From positions 992,001-1,056,000 of the forward strand of contig JAACJK010000164.1 of the NCBI GenBank assembly GCA_013368325.1: a DNA stretch of 64,000 nucleotides, in the 5' to 3' direction. Both the position numbers and the translations under genes were made by a program. This DNA is from Ephemerocybe angulata (taxonomy: Eukaryota > Basidiomycota > Agaricomycetes > Agaricales > Psathyrellaceae). The notes below the pieces were generated by a model. The model was not told where the DNA came from, ran no database searches, and was given only the letters and a program-made list of their open reading frames with translations. Of this stretch, positions 36,411 to 45,678 are shown piece by piece (within the stretch, counting starts at the first letter, position 1; every line of letters starts with the position of its first letter).

Positions 36411-36593
36411 TAGCGGATTAACCAAAGTAAATTACATCAATAATGCTCACCTTAGCTGTAAGTGTGTAGAATATCTGAAATGAGCTCAATCTGAGCTCGC
36501 TGCCATGAAGAAGTGCTCATGTGGGATGTTGCAAGAAGTTTCAACACAGGGCGCTAGCGCTCTGACGACTTTGGCGCCGATCGCTTACCATAC

Positions 36594-36660
36594 TTTGATG
36601 GTCACCGGGTGGCTGTGGTGCTCGAGCAGTGCCAAATCGGGCCACCCTTCTGGGACCTGG
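36594..36660 (+). repeat. Direct repeat, copy 1
   Basis: Shares CCGGGTGGCTGTG, GCTCGAG, AATCGGGC, ACCCT and CTGGG in the same order with 37013-37076. Confidence 0.65.
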
Positions 36661-36755
36661 ACTCAAGCCTGCCAGAGTGTGAGCCTTGTCAAGCACGCAG
36701 CCATGCACTTACCACACCATACCCTAGAGCGTATACTTGGGAATCCGCCTTGAGG

Positions 36756-36787
36756 AAGGCAAAATTTGGCTGTCCAAATTTTGCCTT
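36756..36787. repeat. Perfect hairpin, 14-bp stem, 4-nt loop
   Basis: AAGGCAAAATTTGG, loop CTGT, then CCAAATTTTGCCTT. Every stem base pairs. Confidence 0.9.
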
Positions 36788-37012
36788 AGTCATCAATAGC
36801 CAAGCGACGCACGGTTCGAACCCACAAGAACCGGTTGCTCAAACTGACTCCCCCACAGGGGCCCAGAGAGATGAGAATTCAACAGATACTTAGAATAATA
36901 GAAATCTATTCATTTTTTCTATGTAAAGTTTTAAAACTTACCTAGGTAGTCTGTAGTCAGTTGTGTGCAGTCTGAGTTGGTGGGCAGGCAGGCGTTGGGC
37001 AGGCGCACGCCT

Positions 37013-37076
37013 TGATGATCGCCGGGTGGCTGTGACGCTCGAGAAGTTCCTAATCGGGCAACCCTCCTGGGCCCAG
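37013..37076 (+). repeat. Direct repeat, copy 2
   Basis: Second copy of the unit at 36594-36660, about 420 bp away, same orientation. Confidence 0.65.
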
Positions 37077-37309
37077 GGGCCAAAGCGACCCGCATGGCAC
37101 AATGAAACAAGATCCGGGCAAAATGAAGCTTGGTGATTATGGGCAACAAAGGGCAATATATGCCAAGGAAATGTGTATCGATCCCAGGTAACGTTACCCC
37201 CCTCAAAAAAGGGGGTTACCTGAGGTTACCCCTGCATGCGGGCACCCCTCGATATACTCTATATAACGGACCTAAGGGGTACAGAAACATATTAGGGACC
37301 AGATACGGG

Positions 37310-37481
37310 ATGGAAGAAGGATATAGTATACTTCTTGCGGTAAGCCAGACTGAGTTCATCCTCAGAGGCATAGGGGGGGACTCCGAGAATATCATAGTAC
37401 TTTCTGCAGACGATAAGTGGCCGTCGAAGGACCAGGATATTGAAGAAGGAGAGGAGGGCAGACTTACGTGTCCTTGACCAT
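37310..37481 (-). pseudogene. DnaJ J-domain fragment (first two exons only)
   Basis: Starts MVKDT at 37481 with a short first exon and a GT-AG intron at the canonical place, then reads KYYDILGVPPYASEDELSLA and YRKK, that is J helices I and II. Nothing resembling the HPD exon, zinc domain or C-terminal domains follows. The fragment and its upstream sequence (37484-37812) match DnaJ copy 4 and its upstream sequence closely, so this is an aborted or truncated duplicate of copy 4. Confidence 0.8.
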
Positions 37482-38087
37482 GGTGGTAGGGGACGTCGAA
37501 GAGTGGCCGGTACCGTATGCAAGGTAGGGGTGCACCTAAAGCGGGTTCCTCAAGGGGGCTTCGTTGACCTATAATATCCAATTGTTGTAATCCACAGTAA
37601 GGGGGATCAACTTGTAAAAATTTACTACTGTGGCGGCACAGTGGGCCCTGTGGCCAGCGCGACAGCTTCTGTGGGCCCATGTAGATATGCGAAGGCTTGG
37701 CTTTGGGCCTTTGGTGCTGTGGATGGGTAACGACGTCTGGCTGACAGCCGCCCACCTTCCCTATCAGGCAGGATAAAGGAAGAAAAAGAATGTCCAGTTG
37801 TTTGTCGTACCGTAGTAGGGCCCTGAGCGTTTGAAAACAACGCCAAGTGCAACGGAAATGCCGGCTTGAGGCTCGGGCGGCCCTGACAGAGGGTTACACC
37901 GAAAGTACTGCCAGCCGAGGATCATAGGGAGTGTGCCCAGTTTTCGAAAGAATTTGATGGCCCTCGCTATGTTTAGGGGAAAGACGATGAGGAGGTATAT
38001 GGAAGGCCGAAACAGTATTGGGGGTGGTGATTAACATGCGATCAACAGCACCCCCGTTCAAGGTGAAAAAATGGCAGAAGATATACA
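37482..38087. other. Region between the J fragment and DnaJ copy 4
   Basis: 37484-37812 is the upstream module shared with copy 4. The remainder, to 38087, is the 3' flank of copy 4. No separate gene is seen. Confidence 0.45.
37484..37812 (+). repeat. Upstream module of DnaJ copies (copy B)
   Basis: Near-colinear with 39542-39842, with a few small gaps and high identity (runs such as GTGGCGGCACAGTGGGCCCT and CCACCTTCCCTATCAGGCAG are shared). Confidence 0.85.
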
Positions 38088-39541
38088 TCAGCGCATCCAT
38101 AGCAGTCCGTTCTTATCTCCCACTTGTCCACTTCCAGGTTTTTTTTCGGGTTCTCTGGCAGATACACGATCCGAGGGTACGTCCCCGTCTCGTTTCTCCT
38201 GCGGATTCGAGTCATGCCCCAGAGCATCTCGGAGGAGGGGAACGGAGCGACCGTCTATGCGCTCTGGATACTTGACGAAAAACCTGATATAGAGGTCTCC
38301 AAATGTGCGACTTGTAGGAGCACGGTGCACAGGCATGCCCATGAGTGGGACGACCTTCAGGTCTCCTGGTAAAAAGGTTAGCTCGTCCTCCCTCAAGGGC
38401 CTATATGTTACTCACCGTTCAGAATGACTTTGTCCGAAGGAAGACTCACAGACACAATACGCTTGTCCAGGTGCTTGATTGAGACCTCGCCACCCACAAG
38501 GGAAGTTAAGAGGTCAATATCCATCTGCATGACAAGATCGTCGCCCAGTCGCCTGAACTGCGGATGTGATGTCTCCTCAATTGTGACAACGAGGTCACCA
38601 GGATCCATCTCTGGCGATCGATCGCCCTCGTCAGCAAACAACACAGTTTCTCCAGGTCTTATGCCCCTTTCAACCGGGACTATGACCGACCTCCTCTCAG
38701 TCACCACCTTATACCCTCTACAGACGGTGCAAGTGTCGCTGATGAAGGTGTATATGCCACGCCCACCACATCTAGAGCATTGTGAAGAGCCCTCTCCACT
38801 GACACATGCGGTGCACCTCTTGGTTTTGGTGTCCTTGCCTCCTAGCCCCTTGCATTCGTAACAGATGTTCTTGCGCGTGAATTCTAGTTTGGTTTTCGTC
38901 CCCAAGTAGAAATCTTCTAGACTGGCTTGAATTCGATGGTAGAGAGTCCTAGCCTTGGCTTTGCGTGGTATGGCCATCCCTTCTGAGAATGTAACCTATA
39001 AGGCGTAAATATTGAATACTCGAGTACGTGGAGAGGGAGATGCTTGAAGGAGACGACGAACCGTTGTACCGCCAGAACCACTAACCTCCCATGCTTCAGC
39101 GTCACCTAGAGAACGCCTGCCTGAAGTTTGGCCTACTGTGGGACCCCATGTAGGCAACATGGCGGGTTCACCGGGTCCACGTTCATCGTACACTGCTCGC
39201 CTCGAGGGATCTGTGAGAATTCTATGCCTAGTAGCACATGTTGAAATGATAAGCCCATCTTCGCCTTGCTTGAAGCGAGGAGATGTACTTACGCGTCGTT
39301 CACCGCTTTATAGGACAGCAAGTCGAGATTCCCGCTGGCGCGGATTGTCGTAACCCTGGAGCATAGTGAGCGTCATCATGAGACTAGGCGACGACAGAAT
39401 GAGTACTTCTTGTGGAAAGCCATAGTAATTTGTTCCTTAGTGGCATCGGGGGCGACCTCGAGAATATCGTAATACTTCCTGTGGAAAATGAGCAAGATCG
39501 TCTCCTGACGTAGACGGGTGGACGTACGTGTCCTTGATCAT
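38088..39541 (-). CDS. DnaJ class A paralogue, copy 4, HPD and CaaX lost
   Basis: ATG at 39541 (MIKDT in a short first exon). J helix I/II is KYYDILEVAPDATKEQITMA; the next exon reads KVTTIRASGNLDLLSYKAVN, in which RAS stands where the canonical gene has HPD; then RILTDPSRRAVYDERG. Zinc cysteines are complete (CYECKGLG, CTACVSGEG, CSRCGGRG, CTVCRGYK), with the same shortening between motifs 2 and 3 as in copy 3. The C-terminal domains are retained (VSIKHLDKRIVSVSLPSDKV, TFGDLYIRFFVKYPERIDGR). Unlike all other full copies the tail ends NGLLWMR with no CaaX. A TGCGCT word at the end, out of frame, resembles the Cys-Ala codons of copy 3, so a late frameshift probably removed the box. Confidence 0.78.
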
Positions 39542-39842
39542 GGTGGTAGAGGACGTCGAAGAGTGGATGCAAGGTATGTATATGAAGGGCTACAGCTAAA
39601 GCGAGTTCCTCAAGGGGGATTGTTGTAATCCACAGTAATGAAGGGGAAGTGGGATCAACCTGTGAATGTTTACTACCGTGGCGGCACAGTGGGCCCTGTG
39701 GGCAGCGCGACAGTTTCTGTGGGCCTATGTAGATATGCGAAGGCTTGGCTTTGGGCCTTCAGTGCTGAGGAAGGGTAACCGCGTCTGCTGACACCCGCCC
39801 ACCTTCCCTATCAGGCAGGGTAAAGGAAGGAAAGAGTGTCCA
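39542..39842 (+). repeat. Upstream module of DnaJ copies (copy C)
   Basis: Immediately upstream of copy 4 and antisense to it; partner of 37484-37812. Core at 39675-39694. Confidence 0.85.
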
Positions 39843-40483
39843 GTGTGCCCGAGTTGTCGTGTCCCTAGATATGTCCTGACCGTTGTTTTGACATACCGTA
39901 GTAGGGGCCCGAGTTTGTTCATCACGCCGCAGGAGTCATGCTTGCCAAGTGATTCAATCTTATTAGAGTCCTTGCTTAGAACGTTAACGTTCAGAGTCAT
40001 TCCCCTGCGTGGCTTGTCACTCTCAGTAAAAACAGTTGTCGGGCGTAGTCAAATAGGTCGGGTGATGGTCAGGACATACGCTGAGCCCATTTCTGGTCAT
40101 CGCCTCGTCAAGCCTTTCCGTGGGAAAAGCTGTCCGCCACTGGCCAGGTATCCCACGCTGCGAGCCAAGGCAGCAGCGCCGCTGCAGCAGTCACTGTGGC
40201 ACCGATGTGGGCTTTCTGGTAGGTACATAGGTATGAAGGTGTTGATAGCTGTGGTCCCGCTCCGGAACTAACAGTGCTTTGGTGTGCCTATCGTTTGCCA
40301 TTCACATCTGAACTAGTGCTATGGAAACCAGACTGGCTCACAAAAGTTTCCCTCAGTGGAAGCCCAGCACAGTTGTCTTCGTCCGTCATGGAACCAGTCC
40401 TGACTCAGCCATGTAGACCACAACATGCCCAATGTATATCAGGATGCTCTCCGAGCGGTTAGACGATCTGTTTCTTCCCCACT
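39843..40483. other. Intergenic region between divergent DnaJ copies 4 and 5
   Basis: About 640 bp of probable promoter sequence for copy 5. No gene or clear repeat seen. Confidence 0.4.
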
Positions 40484-41893
40484 ATGGTCGAGGGAACATT
40501 CGCTCGCTCCACCGCTACTCAACTTGAACAGGCCCCACCCACCTCAGCTAGGAGGTGCTATGACATCCTCAAGGTTTCCCCAACTGCATCTTCGGAGGAG
40601 ATCCTTAAAGCCTGGCGCAAGCAGTATGTTCTATCTGCCATCGACTAGGATTGCGATGATGCTGCTAATTTCTCTGGTCCTCTTAGGGTTGCATCTTTGC
40701 TGATACCCCTTGCAATTGGGATTGGCGATTTGGACGCTTTGGAAGTTATCAATATGGCGTATGCGAAAAGACCGAGTTTTACCATTGAACAAAACTGATA
40801 CTTTTTTTGCGGCAGATATGAGGTCCTCTCAGATCCCCAAAGACGACTCCGGTACGATGAGGGTGAGGAGCCCAGAGATCTCTATGATTATACTTATGGA
40901 GACGGCGCGGTAGTGAGTGGAACTGCCTGTTCGCGGCGGTCCTGATGCTCGCGCGTCTCAATATATAACAAAGGAATGACAATGTACCAATTACAGGGCG
41001 GCCACAGCATACCACGCAGACACCGCAGAACCAGGGATATTGTCCGTGACCTCAGCCTTCCTCTCGAAGACTTTTACCTCGGCAGGCCTTCTGCAATCTC
41101 AATCACTCGCGACGTAATCTGCACGGAGTGCCACGGTGCCGGAGGGGAGGATAGCACAATCCAGCCGTGTAGCGCATGCAAAACTGAAGGCACAACGGTG
41201 ACTGTTCGCGACAGGCAAAGGGTGCATCTTATTTGTAGGGTGTGTTCCGGAGCCGGCCTGTTGCCCATTATGCGCAAACAATGTCCAAAGTGCAAGGGAA
41301 ACAAGGTTATTCCTACTTCGGTGGTCCTGCGAGTCAGGGTAGAGAAGGGCATGAAGAACCCCAAAAGATTTACCTTCTGTGGTGAGGGTAACCAAAGTCC
41401 TGGGGTTAACACTGGGGATGTAGTTGTTATCGTGGAGCATGATCCGCACCCCATATTTGAACGTCTGGACGATGACCTCTACATGACAGTTGAGATCGAC
41501 CTTTTAACATCTCTTGTTGGGGGAACTATCGCTATCAGGCACCTGGATAATCGTGTGTTGTCTTTTGCTCTTGCAGGAGGCGAAGTTACGAAGAGTGGTG
41601 AGTTCCAGTGCTTATCTGGCAGACGCTCAAGACATAATTCTTGAACAGGCGTTCTCAAGATTATTCGCAACAAGGGTATGCCAAAGCATCGCAATACCGG
41701 TTTCGGAGACCTCTTCGTCAGATTTTTGGTCAAGTTTCCGGTGGACATTGACGATCGCTCGGTCCAACTCCTGAAGGATGCTCTGGGATCGACAAAGCTG
41801 TCGTCGACGATCGAAGAGGGCGATCAAATTGAGGAGGTGGCTCTAACAGAACCGGATGGAGTCCAGGAGGTCCCTGAGTGTAACCATCAATGA
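40484..41893 (+). CDS. DnaJ class A paralogue, copy 5, HPD lost, intron 1 turned into coding sequence
   Basis: ATG at 40484 (MVEGT). The donor GTACGT that follows the first codons in other copies reads ATTCGC here, and the 54-nt former intron is open and in phase, adding 18 residues before CYDILKVSPTASSEEILKAW. The next exon reads VASLLIPLAIGIGDLDALEV: no HPD. It then continues YEVLSDPQRRLRYDEGEE. Zinc motifs are intact with normal spacing (CTECHGAG, CSACKTEG, CRVCSGAG, CPKCKGNK). C-terminal domains are present (RVEKGMKNPKRFTFCGEGNQ, IAIRHLDNRVLSFALAGGEV, GFGDLFVRFLVKFPVDIDD). It ends CNHQ, a farnesylation box. It is divergent from copy 4. Confidence 0.82.
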
Positions 41894-41984
41894 CATATAA
41901 AAGGCAAGCAAACCTTGATCCTTCTGAAAGAATCACAGCTAACCAACCACTTCCCGCAGCTTTCGGGGCTCAACTTACCCTTGG

Positions 41985-42585
41985 CCACCTTGTTTTAGGG
42001 TCGCTACGGAATGGTCAAATAATAATCAATGAAGGAGGATTGAGGCTTGAGGCTTGAAGCTTGGACTGTAAGCTGCGATTTATGAGACACGATTTCCAGA
42101 TGTGGATTAGCCCAGTCAGGTAAATAGCTAAGTAACGAAGAGAATGGATTGCGGTAAATGAAAGATGGGAGGCTACATGCATCCAAAGGCACAACTGCAA
42201 CTTGGTACGCTGATCATTGATGAGTGCACCCAGCTGACCCTTTCCCCTCGTCGTTCTTGTCAATGGGGTGTCCTGGCTTCTTGACGGGCTAAGATATCTC
42301 GAAGGGCTTCCTTTAGCAGAGAGAAGAGCGGCTGTCGATCCAGTCAGGATAACTGACAGAAAACTTGATCTAAGGTCACCAAATAGGTGCGGTCCATGGT
42401 GTGAAGGCATGCCTTTGAAGGGGATCACCTTAAGTCCACTTCGAACTATATGGCCAGGAGGAAGGTCAAAAATGAATGCGACTATCCAGGTGTTTGATTG
42501 ATACATTTCCCCCAAGAAGAGACGTCAATAGGTCGATCTCCCGGCGTTGTATAACAAGGTCATCGTCTTCTCGCTTGAAATCCGT
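41985..42585 (-). pseudogene. Decayed 3' copy of DnaJ copy 3 with its downstream flank
   Basis: Colinear with 24380-25080. It covers the 3' flank, the last exon and part of the preceding exon of copy 3. It still encodes RSGLKVIPFKGMPSHHGPHL and FGDL, then shifts frame. About 60 bp of the tail region are deleted, and the last intron is absent with a 3-nt difference at the junction. The zinc domain and J-domain are missing. Because the match runs about 200 bp past the stop codon, duplication of genomic DNA is more likely than retrotransposition. Confidence 0.85.
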
Positions 42586-45006
42586 GCTGCTTGCGAGACT
42601 CCACAGCGAGCCACAGCGTTGGGAGGTGGTACACAGCCACTGATCCGCGGGCGGGGGTGTGGCGCCGCGTTTAAATTACCCGCGTTTTACCGCTCAACTC
42701 ACCGGCTGCCCTCGTCCTCACCGTCGCGCTCAACATGATCACCATTGCTGTCACATTCAAGACTGACAGCGCCTTATGCCGCCCCAGGTCCCCAGCCATC
42801 TGCGCTTGTCACATCCAACATTCGTTGCGCTCGCGGTCAACGCGACGAGGCTTTAACGCGTGACTGGCGTGGGCTGTGGGAGGGGTATGAGTACTCCTCC
42901 TTGTCCATGCCAGTGTGCGCCATCCTACCTTGCCAGCATACCTGCGACACCAGTCACCGCCTTCTTCAACACGGCGGCGCCTCCATGGATCACCGGCTGG
43001 CATTGGGCTGGCATGTACACCATTCCCCGCCCTTCCGTTGCCTACTGACCCACCAAACAGATTACGCGCTGAACAACATTTCTTGTCTGGCTCTCGCCGT
43101 CCACAACACCCGTCCTGTTGAAGACGGCCGACGGCTCTCGGCGCCCTATCTCCTCGTCGCCCCACACTAGCCACCCACAATATCGTCGTTGCGTTCCACG
43201 CGACGGCCTCTCGTGCTACCGCCAACCTCCCCCACCTCTACTGTGCTCAAGACCGGTGTCAGAGCTCTGGGCCCACCACCGGGCACTGGCCAGAGAAGAA
43301 TGCACATTCCCGTCGCGTTCAACGCGACAGGCTCACTTTTCACCGCCAACCTCCACAACCTTTCTCAGTCCCTCATTTCCCCGTCGCACCCAAGGGCCAA
43401 CCGTCCATGTTCTCGCCGTTGTGCCCAACACGGCGGCCCCTCTTGTCACCGCCCATCGTCCTGTTGAAGACCGCCGACACCCCATCTCCTCGACATCACC
43501 CACTCGTCATTGCCCACCTCTACCACTGTCGCCATAGCCTTCAACGCGAGGGTGACGGCTGTCGAAGCCCCATCTCTTCGTCGGCCCTCAACGCCCATTC
43601 ACATTTTTGTCGGCGCTTCGAAAACTGACGCCGGTTCTTGCCACCAACACCCACCTCGCCGCGGTCCACTGTCGACGTGTACCAGACCGGCGGTTGCTGC
43701 CATCCTGCCTCCCTTTGCCGCGTCCGACAGTGGTAAGTGTTTCTTTCCCTCGCGTTCCGTTCCTGTACTCACCTGCCATCCCAGGTTGCATACCATCGCG
43801 CCACCACCCGTCATCTCCTTGTATGGCGCCCGCAACTACTACAGCCCCCCCCACCGCGTCTTTTGCCCTATTCGCATCTTATTTTCCCCGAGACAGGCAT
43901 CCGACCGGGAGCCGCTCGTCAATTTTCTTCATTCTTCTCTTCGAGGTCAGCTTCGCGCTACCTCTCCCCCTGCAGCTTAATCTCGCGTCGGGCGCAGGGC
44001 CTTGTTGCTTCATCTACATCTTCGGTTGGGCATGATGATGCTGCTAACGGTGCTTGTGGGCCTGCCTCGGCCTGCCAGGTTGGGCCCGCACTGCAGCTGA
44101 AGATGTAGCTCACTCACGCGTGAGCTTTGCTTTAATCCTGATTACTGCACGTATATGTTCTGTATTTTCTACCTGTAGCCTTACTTGCATTTGCCACCCC
44201 TGAACTAGTTATCATACTTCGCCCACAGTTCCCAGCAGTGCTCGCTCAATGTTGCCTCCAGCGTGGCGCTGCGTTCGTCGCTGCTGTCGCCCCCACTCCG
44301 GTTCGCATTCATTGTTAAGCAGCGACGGCAATTCTGCTTGCCATATCTATCCCGTCGTCACTGCCGCCTCAACTGGCGTCGTAAACTCGACTCGTCCACT
44401 ATCGACGCCGGCCAACCGCGTCCTCACACACAGCGCCGAGCACACGCTCTCCCCACCACCTTCTCCCAAATCATCCTCACCACTGTCCGTCCCTAAATCC
44501 CGACGGTGCCCAAACGTTTGACTTTACCGGCACCCCCTCCCCGGTCCACCGATCTTCACAGCTTCGTCCACCGCCTGGCATTCCACTGCCCAGCAATACC
44601 GCACGCTTTCCTTGGTCTTACCGCTCAGCGTGCGGGGCTGGGTGGCGAGATGGCGCTGGCACGAGGGAACCTGAGGAGGGGCGGCGAAGCTTGGGGGCGA
44701 TTATGGAAGGACGGGCGATGGACATAGGGACATCTATGGGGGGGAGAAACGTTTCGATAGGAAGGCGGGGGGATGTGGTTGCCGTGCTCACAAGCACCAT
44801 GGGAAGAACCTCCGCGCACACCGCACCCCTTGGCTGGGCTGGAGGCTCTCTACCTCAAGCGTGTTGTTCGCCGATTTGAACTGCAATGACCGCAGGGAGC
44901 TACTGCAGTTCCATTCCGAGTTTCTGACACTTTTGGCTTTAGAGTTTCCATTGCTGCATTGCGTCAATCGACATTGTTAGGAGAACCTACGTTCACGACT
45001 TACTCG
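42586..45006. other. 2.4-kb GC-rich region with degenerate repeats, no gene called
   Basis: Long overlapping open frames occur on both strands because stop codons are rare in this Pro/Ser/Thr-coding, C-rich sequence; none looks like a real protein. Words of the type CGCGTTCAACGCGA recur at about 42830, 43195, 43312 and 43532, together with GCCCACCTC and ACCGCC runs, suggesting old tandem copies. Confidence 0.4.
43312..43328. repeat. 17-bp near-perfect palindrome, best copy of a recurring word
   Basis: GTCGCGTT, one central C, AACGCGAC. Related words occur near 42830, 43195 and 43532. Confidence 0.7.
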
Positions 45007-45519
45007 TCATCCGCGACGGGAGGAGGTTGCAATTGTAAGTTGGATGGATGGTTTAGATATATTCCGGTTCTGATCCTCGTCTACCAGCCTCAAGTCCCTC
45101 CTCACATCCAGGGTGCCCGGTGAAGTAATGCCTATGTAAAAGAAGGACTCGTAACGAGCCGTGTTTTGCAATGGCCACTGCGTAAGTGGTGGTAGATACC
45201 AAGGTGCGCGTTGCAAAATGGTGACGTCGACGAAAGCCGCAGGCGCGTGAAGTCGCAGCTTTATCTAAGTCACTTCGTTGTACTCATGTAGCTTTGGTGT
45301 TGCCACCCATTTGGAGGCCTCGGGGAGCATTCCAGACGATATACCAGCCCATAGTACATATATTTTCTTGGCGCAGTTGACGTCGAGGAGTGACAGAATC
45401 TGGACAGCGTTCGGTAGGTATGAGGGCGTTTCAACCCACTCCGGATTTGGTGTGGGGATCTTATCTAATCGTTGCCACTCATATCTGAACTCGTGGGAGT
45501 CGTGCAATGCAAACCGCAC
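45007..45519 (-). CDS. Unknown small protein or gene fragment
   Basis: One exon (45265-45519) encodes FALHDSHEFRYEWQRLDKIP followed by AVQILSLLDVNCAKKIYVLW, and can splice through a GT-AG intron to WPLQNTARYESFFYIGITSP, ending at 45007. The composition looks protein-like and the join keeps the frame. No ATG lies at the start of the first block, so an upstream exon is missing or this is a remnant. I do not recognise the family. Confidence 0.3.
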
Positions 45520-45678
45520 CGGCTCACTGTCACGCCAAGCACACCTCTCCTTCCACTTTTCGTGGAACCGCGCTGGCTCAGCCCTTTTAGCGTCACTGCA
45601 TACAGCATGTCTGCGTATTTTTTATACTTAACTCCCTCCAAACAGCGGAGCACAGGTTAGCCCCATCTCATACCCATC

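Larger units (their letters stand above)
36411..37309. other. Repeat-rich intergenic region right of the hAT element
   Basis: About 900 bp with no gene called. It contains a direct repeat (36594-36660 and 37013-37076), a perfect 14-bp hairpin (36756-36787) and palindromic GGTAACGTTACC with C-run/G-run arms near 37190-37230. Confidence 0.45.

Noticed and set aside
36795..36870. Possible tRNA/SINE B-box GGTTCGAACCC
   Set aside because: No matching A-box at the right distance and no cloverleaf; may be an old SINE remnant but cannot be supported.
42600..44900. Many long overlapping open frames on both strands
   Set aside because: GC-rich, stop-poor sequence gives open frames in several phases at once; none has a recognisable or consistent protein pattern.
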